A DNA stretch of 40,389 nucleotides from Hyphomicrobiales bacterium (GTDB lineage: Bacteria > Pseudomonadota > Alphaproteobacteria > Rhizobiales > Beijerinckiaceae), in the NCBI GenBank assembly GCA_900470095.1, contig UBZM01000038.1, positions 37,152-77,540 on the forward strand. Reading direction: 5' to 3'. The notes under the pieces are model-generated. The model had not been told where the DNA came from. It did no database searches and was given only the letters and a program-made list of their open reading frames with translations. A program made the position numbers and the translations under genes. Shown piece after piece: positions 8,817 through 18,586 of this stretch (positions within the stretch are counted from its first letter, which is position 1; every line of letters begins with the position of its first letter).

Positions 8817-9398
8817 TCACAGAGTACGCATCTTTTTCGAGACGCGCGCAAGGAAGGCATCGCGGCTCCCTGCTGTCGCGCGATTCATGTCGTAGTGAGC
8901 CAGGTAATGCGGGCGCGCACTCGGATGACAAACGGCGCGCAGGGCCCGGCACACCACCTTGCGCGGCGGATCGCCCATCAGAAAGGCGCGCCAGCGCGAG
9001 CCGCCATAGGTCGTGACGGCCACGAGACGACGAATATTCCAGAGATTGGGCCTGACCTTGCCATCGTTCAGCTTGAACGAAACACCGGGCAGGAAGACGC
9101 GGTCGAAATAGCCCTTGAGGATCGCGGGATAGCCGAAATTCCAGACCGGAAAGCACAGGACCAGCGCCTCGGCTGCCCGCAGCCGCTCGACATAGCCGGC
9201 AACCGGAAGCGTGTTGCTGGCAACATCGTGATAGCCGACCCGGCCCTCCCGGCTCAGCACCGGATCGAAGCCTTCGGCATTGAGATCGCAATCGTCGACC
9301 TCATGGCCGGCCTCTTCGAGCCCCTTCACCACGGCCCTATGCAACGCCGCCCCAAAACTGTCCGGATCGGGATGAGCGTAGAGCACGAGCACGCGCAT
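8817..9398 (-). CDS. Flavodoxin-fold NAD(P)H oxidoreductase (NQO/MdaB/KefF-like)
   Basis: This 193-residue cytoplasmic flavoprotein of the flavodoxin-2 family probably transfers two electrons from NAD(P)H to a quinone or other small acceptor. It opens with the FMN/FAD phosphate-binding segment MRVLVLYAHPDPDSFGAAL and contains the family core ALVLCFPVWNFGYPAILKG followed by YFDRVFLPGVSF; later comes VAVTTYGGSRW. The start is two bases after the oxidase stop, so the two are translationally coupled. As third gene of the amidohydrolase operon it may recycle or detoxify a product of the upstream oxidase. That role is inferred. Confidence 0.9.
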   Translation of the reverse strand: MRVLVLYAHPDPDSFGAALHRAVVKGLEEAGHEVDDCDLNAEGFDPVLSREGRVGYHDVASNTLPVAGYVERLRAAEALVLCFPVWNFGYPAILKGYFDRVFLPGVSFKLNDGKVRPNLWNIRRLVAVTTYGGSRWRAFLMGDPPRKVVCRALRAVCHPSARPHYLAHYDMNRATAGSRDAFLARVSKKMRTL

Positions 9399-9400
9399 GA

Positions 9401-10828
9401 TCAGCCACCCACGCCGGCATCGGCCAGGCTGCGGAACAGGAAGGTCTTGCCCGACTTGTAATCGTAGGACGGATCCTCCCAGGCGATCATCTTGCCGGGA
9501 TTGAGCAGCCCCTGCGGATCGGCCTCGCGCTTGAAGGCGAGCTGCAGCTCGTCGGTCTGCTTCATGCCGCCTTCTTCCAAGGTGTAGCGATGCGGATTGA
9601 AGATCGGCGCCCCCATCTCCTCATGGATCGCCATGATCTCCTCGAGCCGCTCCTCGCTGGTGAAGCGGACCAGCGGCAGGCCAAAGCAGGTGACCTTGCC
9701 GTCGAAGCGGACGAATTCGAGATGGCAGCGCACCTCGTCGCCAAAGCGCTCATGGATGCGCTGGATCAGCTCGACCTGGTTCGGGAAGGGGTAGAGCACC
9801 TGGAGATAGGTGATGGATGGGTCAACCCGAAGGGCCCGCAGCGTCGTGTGGTTCCAGCCCAGCTCGTAGCCCGGCGGCAGGCCCTTGGCCTCTTCCGGCG
9901 AGAGTTTGTCGGACCGCATCAGCAGTTCGGCGCCGCGGAAATGCCGGGCATAAGCGAGCAGTGCATCGACTGCGAAATCCGCCGCCATGACGATCACGAT
10001 ATGACTGTCGCGCGGCAGGAATTTCTTGTGCCGCAGAAAATAGTCATGCGGCACTGGGGCCGCGACGACCGCGAGGTTCTTCAGCGCCAACCCGTCCTGC
10101 TCGCCGAGCGCATTGGCGAACTCGGTCGCCGCGCGCAGCGTGTCGAAGCCGAGGATGACGTCGACCCAGTCATAGGCGGGCCCGAGCGGCATCTCGACCT
10201 CGGTGATGATGCCGTTGGTGCCGTAGGCATGGGCAACCTTGTGCAGGTCGTCGCCGGTGAATTCGAGGATCCGGGGCGAGGCCTCCATCGTCGCGACCTT
10301 GAGCCGGATGATGTTGCCCCAGTCGCGCAGACCACCCCATTTGATCGAGCCGACGCCGCCCGAGCCCCCGGCGATGAAGCCGCCGATCGAGGCGGTCTGA
10401 TAGGTCGAGGGATGCAGGCGCAGCTCCTGTCTGGAATGCGCCCGCGTCTGCTCGTCGATGCGGGCCATGATCGCACCCGGCTCGGCGACATAGCGTCCGG
10501 GCCCGATCGACTTGACCTTGTTGAACCCCGAGAGATCGAGCAGCACCCCACCGGAGAGCGGCATCGCCTGGCCGTAATTGCCCGTGCCGGTGCCGCGCGG
10601 CGTCACGGGAATGCCGAGTGCATGAGCGGCCGCAAGGACGTCCAGCACCTCGGCCTCGCTGGTCGGCGAAACGATGATGTCGGCCGTGACATGGTCGAGC
10701 TGGCGCTTGAGGGTCGGCGAGTACCAGAAGAAGTCACGGCTCTTCTGCTTCACCAGTGCCGGATTATCCTCGGTCCTGATCCCGCCGAGACGGCTCTTCA
10801 GGGCAGCGATGTCGTAGCGGGGGCTCAT
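9401..10828 (-). CDS. FAD-binding oxidoreductase (PCMH / GlcD-like type)
   Basis: The 475-residue product is an FAD-linked oxidase or dehydrogenase of the vanillyl-alcohol-oxidase/GlcD superfamily. The N-terminal FAD domain shows IIVSPTSEAEVLDVLAAAHA then the pyrophosphate loop VTPRGTGTGNYGQAMPLSGG (about 76-95), SIGGFIAGGSGGVGSIKWGG and AYGTNGIITEVEMPLG. The C-terminus ends with DPQGLLNPGKMIAW, the usual last FAD-domain motif. The substrate-binding middle is not one I can match to a known enzyme. Its start overlaps the amidohydrolase stop by four bases (ATGA), and its stop is two bases before the flavodoxin-fold gene, so the three are one operon. It probably oxidises the product of the amidohydrolase. 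Confidence 0.92.
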   Translation of the reverse strand: MSPRYDIAALKSRLGGIRTEDNPALVKQKSRDFFWYSPTLKRQLDHVTADIIVSPTSEAEVLDVLAAAHALGIPVTPRGTGTGNYGQAMPLSGGVLLDLSGFNKVKSIGPGRYVAEPGAIMARIDEQTRAHSRQELRLHPSTYQTASIGGFIAGGSGGVGSIKWGGLRDWGNIIRLKVATMEASPRILEFTGDDLHKVAHAYGTNGIITEVEMPLGPAYDWVDVILGFDTLRAATEFANALGEQDGLALKNLAVVAAPVPHDYFLRHKKFLPRDSHIVIVMAADFAVDALLAYARHFRGAELLMRSDKLSPEEAKGLPPGYELGWNHTTLRALRVDPSITYLQVLYPFPNQVELIQRIHERFGDEVRCHLEFVRFDGKVTCFGLPLVRFTSEERLEEIMAIHEEMGAPIFNPHRYTLEEGGMKQTDELQLAFKREADPQGLLNPGKMIAWEDPSYDYKSGKTFLFRSLADAGVGG

Positions 10829-12153
10829 GCGCTCTTGCTCATCAGATGGTCGAGTTCGCGGTAGTCCGGCAGCGTCCGGTCGATCGCCTTGCCGGCGACC
10901 AGCACGGTGCGATCGGCCTGGGGGCGCGCAAAGAATTCGGTCCAGTCGCGGGCGCGGGTCAGGATCAGGTCGGCGGCCAGTCCCGGTGCCACAACGCCCT
11001 TGTCGGCGACGCCCATGATCGTGGCCGGTGCGCGCGCGATCATCGCCGCGAAATCGGTTGGGCCATGGTCGAGCTGGAGGATGCGGGTGCCTTCGCGCAG
11101 CACCTCGACGAGGTCGAGATCGCCATAGGCATAGAACGGATCGCGCGTATTGTCGGAGGCGATCATCACCGGCACGCCGGCGGCCTTCAGTTCGTGCAGC
11201 GCAGTGACTCCGCGCCAGCGCGGTGTGCGGCCGCCGTCACGGTCCTGCAGATACATGTTGCACATCGGCAGGGACACGACGGCAATGCCGGCTTGCCTGA
11301 CCTTGGCGATGATCCGCGCCTCATCCTGCGGAGCCTGCACCGCGAGCGAACAGCAATGGCCGGCAAGGATCTTTCCGGTGAAGCGATGCCGGAGTGCAGC
11401 CTCGGCAATGTATTCAAGCGACCGCGCCGCCGGGTCGTTGGTCTCATCGACATGGAAATCGAGGTCAAAGCCGTTCTCGATCGCCGTGCGGAAGACGATG
11501 TCGAGCGCCTCCGCGAGCTCCGGGATCATATAGGTAACGCAGCCGAAGATGCCGTCGCCATGCGCCTTCACGGCCCGCGTTACCGCCTGCATATGTTCTG
11601 CATCGAGCGCGAACTGGATGCCGAAAAGCGGCGAGGCCTGCAGCGCGACACGCCCTGCCCATTCCGCCCGCATCTCGGCCAGAACCGGCCAGGAGATGCC
11701 GATCTGCTTGCCGAGCGAGTCGATATGGGTGCGGACCGCGCTCGTGCCATGGGCGAAGGCGCAACGCAGGCCGAAATCCATGCGGGCACGCACGTCTTCC
11801 GACGTCCAGTTGGCCTCGCGATCGGCCATGACATTCTCGAGTGCGCCCATGAAGGTGCCATCCGGATTGCGGCGGCGCGGCCAGATATGGCCCTTGTCGA
11901 GATGGACATGCCCATCGACCAGCCGCGGCAGCACGATGCCGCCATCGAGATCGAGCCCGGGACCGCCCTCGGGCGCTTCCATGCCGGCCGGCAGGATCGA
12001 CGCGATGCGCCCATCCTCGACGCGAAGATCGACCAGCGCCAGCCCGTCACGATCGGCCGCAAGGTCCGCACCCTCGATCAGACAGAGCGGGGAGCGGACA
12101 TTGGTCAGGCGGTAGCTGGTCGAGGCGGGAATGGCGGCAAATCCGGTCGTCAC
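10825..12153 (-). CDS. Amidohydrolase, cytosine deaminase (CodA)-like
   Basis: This 442-residue metal-dependent hydrolase belongs to the cytosine deaminase-like branch of the amidohydrolase superfamily. Metal and catalytic residues are visible: H82 and H84 (DGHVHLDKGH), H234 and E237 (FHVDETND), H266 (AGHCCSL) and D334 (ASDNTRDPFYAYGDLD). This reproduces the HxH, HxxE, H, D pattern of CodA. I chose GTG 12153 because GGAGAG lies eight bases upstream; the open frame continues 63 codons further but that part is Arg-rich and unlike any family member. It leads a three-gene operon with an oxidase and a flavodoxin-fold reductase. Cytosine itself is not established; a cyclic amide, an N-heterocycle or a related amine is equally possible. 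Confidence 0.9.
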   Translation of the reverse strand: MTTGFAAIPASTSYRLTNVRSPLCLIEGADLAADRDGLALVDLRVEDGRIASILPAGMEAPEGGPGLDLDGGIVLPRLVDGHVHLDKGHIWPRRRNPDGTFMGALENVMADREANWTSEDVRARMDFGLRCAFAHGTSAVRTHIDSLGKQIGISWPVLAEMRAEWAGRVALQASPLFGIQFALDAEHMQAVTRAVKAHGDGIFGCVTYMIPELAEALDIVFRTAIENGFDLDFHVDETNDPAARSLEYIAEAALRHRFTGKILAGHCCSLAVQAPQDEARIIAKVRQAGIAVVSLPMCNMYLQDRDGGRTPRWRGVTALHELKAAGVPVMIASDNTRDPFYAYGDLDLVEVLREGTRILQLDHGPTDFAAMIARAPATIMGVADKGVVAPGLAADLILTRARDWTEFFARPQADRTVLVAGKAIDRTLPDYRELDHLMSKSA

Positions 12154-12244
12154 GTCGTCAGCTCTCCATCCCGTCAATCGCAGCCTTGCCCTCGCTCGAT
12201 ACAGGCCAGCATGAGTGGCGGCAAGGCGCCGATCACGCTGACGT

Positions 12245-12273
12245 CGCCGCAGGCAAGAACAGCGCCTGCGGCG
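12245..12273. other. Hairpin in the gap between the amidohydrolase and folD
   Basis: CGCCGCAGGC (12245-12254) and GCCTGCGGCG (12264-12273) form a perfect 10-bp stem with a nine-base loop, 103 bases before folD. It could be an operator shared by the divergent genes or part of the folD leader. There is no T-tract. The rest of the 222-base divergent gap shows no clear promoter or riboswitch. Confidence 0.4.
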
Positions 12274-12375
12274 CAAATGGCCAAGACGACGCGCATCGAT
12301 AATGGTGCGTCGATACTTGCCGCCCGCGCGATGATCGCGCATGAGGAGCGCTCAGCGAAACACAGGCGGTGGGTC

Positions 12376-13236
12376 ATGGCGGATCAGGCGCGCATCATCG
12401 ACGGCAAGGCGGCAGCTGCGGCACTGCGTGCCGAGATCGGGCAGGAGATCGTCGCGATCAAGGCTGCGCGCGGCCTGGTACCCGGTCTGCATGTCGTGCT
12501 CGTCGGCGACGATCCGGCGAGCCGCGTCTATGTGAACTCGAAGGAAAAGCTCGCCGGCGAAATCGGCATGAATTCTGCCGTTCACCGTCTGCCGGCCGAG
12601 ACCAGCGAAGCGCAACTGCTGGCCAAGGTCGCCGCGCTGAACGCCGACGACAGCGTCGACGGCATTCTGGTGCAATTGCCCTTGCCGAAGCACATCAATC
12701 CCGACCGTGTGATCGAGGCGATCGACCCCGCCAAGGACGTCGACTGCTTCCATCCGATCAATGTCGGCCGCCTCGCCAACGGACAGGCCAGCCTGATCCC
12801 GTGCACGCCGCTCGGCTCGATGATCCTGCTGAAGCAGACCCTGCCATCACTCGCCGGGCTGGAAGCCGTGGTGATCGGCCGCTCGGGCATCGTCGGCCGG
12901 CCGATGGCGCAGCTGCTGGTCCAGGCCGACTGCACCGTCACCATCGCCCATTCCCGCACCCGCGATCTTCCCGCAATCTGCCGGCGCGCCGACATCCTCG
13001 TCGCGGCGGTCGGGCGGCCGCATTTCGTCAAAGGTGACTGGATCAAGCCCGGCGCCACCATCATCGATGTCGGCATCAACCGCCTGCCCGACGGCAAGCT
13101 CGCCGGCGATGTCGACTTTGCCGAGGCCGTGAGGGTTGCAGGCGCGATCACCCCAGTACCGGGCGGCGTCGGCCCGATGACCATCGCCTGCCTGTTGCGC
13201 AACACGCTGACCGCCTTTCACGCAAGGCGGGGCTGA
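12376..13236 (+). CDS. folD: Bifunctional methylenetetrahydrofolate dehydrogenase / methenyltetrahydrofolate cyclohydrolase
   Basis: FolD interconverts 5,10-methylene-THF, methenyl-THF and 10-formyl-THF, feeding purine and formyl-Met synthesis. The 286 residues match the family length (about 288 in E. coli). Seen are the catalytic YVNSK (Y52, K56), GILVQLPLPKH, DVDCFHP, the Rossmann segment VVIGRSGIVGRPMAQLL, ADILVAAVGRP and the C-terminal PGGVGPMTIACLL. The start ATG is the one that begins the conserved domain (MADQARIIDG), with an AGGCGG ribosome site six bases upstream; the frame is open far upstream only because it mirrors the amidohydrolase gene. It is monocistronic and ends before a shared terminator. 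Confidence 0.97.
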   Translation: MADQARIIDGKAAAAALRAEIGQEIVAIKAARGLVPGLHVVLVGDDPASRVYVNSKEKLAGEIGMNSAVHRLPAETSEAQLLAKVAALNADDSVDGILVQLPLPKHINPDRVIEAIDPAKDVDCFHPINVGRLANGQASLIPCTPLGSMILLKQTLPSLAGLEAVVIGRSGIVGRPMAQLLVQADCTVTIAHSRTRDLPAICRRADILVAAVGRPHFVKGDWIKPGATIIDVGINRLPDGKLAGDVDFAEAVRVAGAITPVPGGVGPMTIACLLRNTLTAFHARRG

Positions 13237-13289
13237 TAAAGCCGAGGTCACGCGGAAGCCGGTTCTGCCTCCGCATCACCTGAAACGTG

Positions 13290-13316
13290 AAACGCCCGGC
13301 GAAGCGCCGGGCGTTT
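13290..13316. terminator. Bidirectional terminator between folD and lpd
   Basis: A perfect 12-bp inverted repeat, AAACGCCCGGCG (13290-13301) and CGCCGGGCGTTT (13305-13316), has a three-base loop. The outer A/T bases give a short T-run on either strand. It lies between the convergent ends of folD and lpd and can stop transcription from both sides. Confidence 0.8.
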
Positions 13317-13372
13317 ATCATATGGACTGAGTTTCCCGGGTCCTTCGCTTCGCCAGGGAAGGGAAATGCCGC

Positions 13373-14770
13373 TCACATATGGATCGCGCGTTTGTCGACC
13401 GCGAGCGCAGCCTCCTTGACCGCCTCGGCCAGCGTCGGATGCGCATGGCAGGTGCGGGCGAGATCTTCCGACGAACCGCCGAACTCCATCAGCACCGTGA
13501 CTTCGGCGATCAGGTCGCCGGCATGCGGGCCGATGATATGGCAGCCGAGCACGCGGTCGGTCGCCGCATCGGCGAGGAACTTCACGAAGCCCTCGGTATG
13601 GCGCATGGCGCGGGCGCGGCCGTTGGCAGTGAAGGGGAACTTGCCGATCTTGTAGGCGATGCCCGCAGCCTTCAGCTCCTCCTCGGTCTTGCCGATCGCG
13701 GCGACTTCGGGGGCCGTGTAGATGATGCTCGGGATGGCGTCATAGTTCACATGCCCGACCTTGCCGGCGATCAGCTCGGCCACCGCCATCCCCTCGTCCT
13801 CGGCCTTGTGAGCGAGCATCGGACCGCGCACCACATCCCCGATGGCATAGATGCCCGCGACGTTGGTCTTGAAATGGTCGTCGATCACGACGCGGCCACG
13901 CTCGGTCGCGACACCAGCGGCGTCCAGGCCGAGGCCATCGGTGTTCGGACGGCGGCCGATCGCGACCAGCACGATATCGGCAGACAGCGTCTTGGCCTCA
14001 CCGCCGGCGGCGGGCTCGACCGTGACGGTCGCGCCCTTCTTGCCCGTCTCGACCTTGGTGACCTTGGAACCCAGGTGGAATTCGAAGCCCTGCTTCTGCA
14101 GGATGCGCTGGAACTGCTTGGCGATTTCGTCATCCATGCCGGGCAGGATGCGGTCGAGATATTCGACCACGGTGACCTTGGCCCCGAGACGGCTCCAGAC
14201 CGAACCGATTTCGAGACCGATCACGCCGGCGCCCACCACCAGCAGTTCCTTCGGCACGGACGCAAGCTCGAGTGCGCCGGTCGAGGTCACCACAGTCTTC
14301 TCGTCGATCTCGACACCCGGCAGGCCGGCCGCTTCCGAACCCGTCGCAATGACGATGTTCTTGGTCTCGAGGACCTGGCTCTTGCCGTCTGCGCCCGTGA
14401 CCTCGACCTTCCCCGCGCCGGGGATGCTGGCGACGCCCTGGAAGGCCTCGATCTTGTTCTTCTTCAGTAGGAAGCCAACGCCGTTGACGTTCGCGTCGAT
14501 CGTCTCCTGCTTGTGGACCATCATCTGCTTGAGATCGAGCTTGGGCGTGCCGACGCCGATGCCGAGGCTCGGGAAGGTGTGGCCGGCCTCTTCGAACATT
14601 TCCGACGCGTGCAGCAAGGCCTTGGACGGGATGCAGCCGACATTCAGGCAAGTGCCGCCATGAGTCTTGCGCTTCTCCACGACGGCGACCTTGAGGCCGA
14701 GCTGAGCGGCGCGGATGGCACAGACATAGCCCCCGGGGCCAGTACCGATGACGACGAGATCGTAGGACAT
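13373..14770 (-). CDS. lpd: Dihydrolipoyl dehydrogenase (E3)
   Basis: E3 reoxidises the dihydrolipoyl groups of 2-oxoacid dehydrogenase complexes with NAD+. The 465-residue flavoprotein has the FAD motif VIGTGPGGYVCAIRAAQLG (8-26), the redox disulfide C41-NVG-C46 (GGTCLNVGCIPSK), the NAD-binding VVGAGVIGLEIGSVWSRLG, the second FAD motif IYAIGDVVRGPMLAHKAEDEG in part, and the active-site H444/E449 (HAHPTLAEA). ATG 14770 is chosen because GGAAGG is positioned just upstream; a longer start adds eight unrelated residues. It is probably the E3 of the 2-oxoglutarate dehydrogenase coded at 17312-21544, but here it has its own transcription unit because lldP and a VOC gene intervene. Confidence 0.97.
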   Translation of the reverse strand: MSYDLVVIGTGPGGYVCAIRAAQLGLKVAVVEKRKTHGGTCLNVGCIPSKALLHASEMFEEAGHTFPSLGIGVGTPKLDLKQMMVHKQETIDANVNGVGFLLKKNKIEAFQGVASIPGAGKVEVTGADGKSQVLETKNIVIATGSEAAGLPGVEIDEKTVVTSTGALELASVPKELLVVGAGVIGLEIGSVWSRLGAKVTVVEYLDRILPGMDDEIAKQFQRILQKQGFEFHLGSKVTKVETGKKGATVTVEPAAGGEAKTLSADIVLVAIGRRPNTDGLGLDAAGVATERGRVVIDDHFKTNVAGIYAIGDVVRGPMLAHKAEDEGMAVAELIAGKVGHVNYDAIPSIIYTAPEVAAIGKTEEELKAAGIAYKIGKFPFTANGRARAMRHTEGFVKFLADAATDRVLGCHIIGPHAGDLIAEVTVLMEFGGSSEDLARTCHAHPTLAEAVKEAALAVDKRAIHM

Positions 14771-14893
14771 GACTTCCTTCCGTTGAGCAGGCAATGCGCG
14801 CCGACACTCGCGGCGCAGCGTCTTACCGGCGGCAATACATCGCTTTGGCGCCGTCCGCCATGCCCGCAGTAGATGTCGTCCCTGCGAGCCCGG

Positions 14894-14925
14894 TTGCTAT
14901 CATTTCCATTGATTAAGCGTATAAT
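14894..14925 (+). promoter_or_regulatory. Putative lldP promoter
   Basis: A perfect -10 hexamer TATAAT (14920-14925) stands out in an A/T-rich island upstream of lldP. The best -35 match, TTGCTA (14894-14899), is 20 bases away, longer than ideal. The start codon is 67 bases downstream. The 221-base divergent gap shows no other clear element. Confidence 0.45.
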
Positions 14926-14991
14926 TCGCAACAATACCAAGAAACACATTTCGCGTTCCCGCCCTGGGATGGCTCAAGGGAAGATAGCGCC

Positions 14992-16653
<1,662 letters not shown>

Positions 16654-16654
16654 A

Positions 16655-16696
16655 GCATCGGCCCGAAAAGTGGCTCACCGTTTTTCGGGCCGATGC
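16655..16696. repeat. Long palindrome after lldP (RIME/REP-like intergenic element or terminator)
   Basis: GCATCGGCCCGAAAA (16655-16669) is exactly complementary to TTTTCGGGCCGATGC (16682-16696) around a 12-base loop beginning GTGGC. The layout (GCAT...CCGAAAAGTGG, loop, TTTTCGG...ATGC) resembles the palindromic mosaic elements scattered through rhizobial genomes, which I recall from general knowledge. It sits between the convergent lldP and VOC genes and may also end transcription of both. I saw no second copy in this window. Confidence 0.6.
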
Positions 16697-16719
16697 GACG
16701 GCGCGATCTGACTTAGGCT

Positions 16720-17145
16720 TCAGCCCTGCGCGAGCGGCGCGTTGAAGGCCCAGACATGGCCGAAGGGATCGGTCAGGCGGCCATAACGCGCGCCCCAGAA
16801 CACGTCGCCCGCCGGCATGAAGGTGAGTGCGCCCGCGGCTTCCGCCCGGGCCATTGCCGCGTCGACATCGCTTGGGCTCGGCAGATTGACGTTCAGCGCG
16901 ATACTGGCGCCGCCATGGGCATGCGGCGAAGCGACCGGCCCCCCGAATTCCGGGAACTCGTCATGCAGCAGGATTTCGCTGCCGAACAGCGCAAGATTGG
17001 CGTGCAACACCCGCACGCCATCCTGCGCCATCTGCTTGAAGGTGCACTGCGCGCCGAAAGCCTTCTCGTAGAAGGCGATCGCCTCGAGGCCGCCCTTGAC
17101 GCAAAGATGCGCCTGGAGCGAGGGAGGATTGGGGCCAAAAGCCAT
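16720..17145 (-). CDS. VOC-superfamily protein (PhnB/glyoxalase-like)
   Basis: This 141-residue cytoplasmic protein has the paired beta-alpha-beta-beta-beta modules of the vicinal-oxygen-chelate fold. It starts AFGPNPPSLQAHLCVKGG, then AIAFYEKAFGAQ, and ends ARYGRLTDPFGHVWAFNAP, the PhnB-type signature. ATG 17145 has a very strong GGAAGGAG ribosome site six bases upstream. Members include dioxygenases, isomerases and resistance proteins; which reaction applies here cannot be told. It shares the sucB strand but is 166 bases beyond the sucB stop, and it separates the suc genes from lldP. Confidence 0.88.
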   Translation of the reverse strand: MAFGPNPPSLQAHLCVKGGLEAIAFYEKAFGAQCTFKQMAQDGVRVLHANLALFGSEILLHDEFPEFGGPVASPHAHGGASIALNVNLPSPSDVDAAMARAEAAGALTFMPAGDVFWGARYGRLTDPFGHVWAFNAPLAQG

Positions 17146-17311
17146 CGCGAACTCCTTCCCTATCCCTGATCCCAGCGCGAGACCGCAAGACAAGCCGAGT
17201 GGTCGCGCGGCCGGATCAGGCCCTTGAAATGAGAACCATGCTCGCACCCGGGCGATGGCCGCCTGAGCGACGTGCCGGGCACGGGCGCGGTTCCCGCAGT
17301 CCTATGCGAAC

Positions 17312-18541
17312 TCAGAGGTCCAGGACGAGACGTGCCGGGTCCTCCAGAGCTTCCTTGATGCGAACGAGGAAGGTCACAGCCTCCTTGCCGTCGATGATGC
17401 GGTGATCGTAGCTGACCGCCAGATACATCATCGGGCGCACCACGATCTGGCCGCCGACCACCATCGGGCGCTCCTGGATCTTGTGCATGCCGAGAATAGC
17501 CGACTGCGGCGCGTTCAGGATCGGCGTCGACATCAGCGAGCCGTAGACGCCGCCATTCGAGATCGTGAAGGTGCCGCCCTGCATATCCTCGATCTTGAGC
17601 GCGCCATCGCGCGCCTTCTTGCCGAGCACGCCGATTTCCTTCTCGACACCGGCAATCGAGAGCTGGTCGGCATCGCGAACCACCGGAACGACGAGGCCCT
17701 TGTCGGTGCCGACCGCGACCGCGATATGATAATAGTTCTTGTAGACGATATCGGTGCCGTCGATCTCGGCGTTGACCGAGGGGATTTCCTTCAGGGCTTG
17801 CACGCAGGCCTTCACGAAGAAGCCCATGAAGCCGAGCTTCACGCCGTGCTTCTTCTCGAACACGTCCTTGTACTGGTTGCGCAGCGCCATCACGGCCGAC
17901 ATGTCCACCTCGTTGAAGGTGGTGAGCATGGCGGCAGTGTTCTGCGCCTCTTTGAGGCGGCGCGCGATGGTCTGGCGCAGCTTCGTCATCTTGACGCGCT
18001 CTTCGCGCGAAGCGTCATCCGGAGCCGACGGGGCGCGAACCTGAACCGGAGCTGCGGGCGCAGCCGCAGCCACTGACCCCGTCGCGATGGCGGCCAGCAT
18101 GTCGCCCTTGGTGACGCGGCCATCCTTACCGGTGGCCGCGACCTTGGCCGGATCGACGCCGCTCTCGGCAGCGAGACGCGCAACGGCCGGGCCGGAATCG
18201 GCAGCCTTGGTCGCAGGCGCAGCAGCAGCGGCCGGAGCAGCGGCAGGCTTCGGAGCCTCGGCAGCCGGAACAGGCTTCGCCGGAGCTGCAGCAGCAGCGC
18301 CATCACCAGCCGAGATCGAGCCAAGCAGCGCGTTGACGCCGACCGTCTCGCCTTCCTTGGCGACGATCTCGCCGAGCACGCCGGCAGAAGGGGCGTTCAC
18401 CTCGAGCGTGACCTTGTCGGTCTCGAGCTCAACCAGAGGCTCGTCGGCCTTCACAGCCTCGCCCGGCTTCTTGAACCATTTGCCGATCGTCGCTTCCGAG
18501 ACGGATTCGCCGAGTGTGGGTACGCGGATTTCGGTCGCCAT
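17312..18541 (-). CDS. sucB: Dihydrolipoamide succinyltransferase (E2 of 2-oxoglutarate dehydrogenase)
   Basis: E2 forms the core of the 2-oxoglutarate dehydrogenase complex and transfers the succinyl group to CoA. The 409 residues comprise an N-terminal lipoyl domain with the lipoylated K43 (ELETDKVTLEV), a long Ala/Pro-rich flexible linker (about 80-115), a peripheral E1/E3-binding domain (SGPAVARLAAESGVDPAKV, with GKDGRVTKGDMLAAI) and a catalytic domain ending in SYDHRIIDGKEA with the catalytic His and Asp. The linker is repetitive in sequence (AAAPA units) as usual. AAGAGG is six bases before the ATG. It follows sucA by 45 bases in the suc operon. Confidence 0.97.
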   Translation of the reverse strand: MATEIRVPTLGESVSEATIGKWFKKPGEAVKADEPLVELETDKVTLEVNAPSAGVLGEIVAKEGETVGVNALLGSISAGDGAAAAAPAKPVPAAEAPKPAAAPAAAAAPATKAADSGPAVARLAAESGVDPAKVAATGKDGRVTKGDMLAAIATGSVAAAAPAAPVQVRAPSAPDDASREERVKMTKLRQTIARRLKEAQNTAAMLTTFNEVDMSAVMALRNQYKDVFEKKHGVKLGFMGFFVKACVQALKEIPSVNAEIDGTDIVYKNYYHIAVAVGTDKGLVVPVVRDADQLSIAGVEKEIGVLGKKARDGALKIEDMQGGTFTISNGGVYGSLMSTPILNAPQSAILGMHKIQERPMVVGGQIVVRPMMYLAVSYDHRIIDGKEAVTFLVRIKEALEDPARLVLDL

Positions 18542-18586
18542 ATCAGGCCTCTTGTTCGTGTCTTTGTCTGGCGTCTTCGGACAGGG

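Noticed and set aside
10846..12375. Open frame upstream of and in frame with folD, suggesting a 796-residue fusion protein
   Set aside because: It mirrors the amidohydrolase gene on the other strand; the folD domain starts cleanly at 12376 with normal family length and its own ribosome site.
13290..13316. Possible operator palindrome near lpd
   Set aside because: Its place between two convergent gene ends and its A/T outer bases make it a bidirectional terminator.
18210..18310. Repetitive GCAGC/GGAGC stretch that could be a DNA repeat
   Set aside because: It encodes the Ala/Pro linker of SucB and is explained by protein composition.
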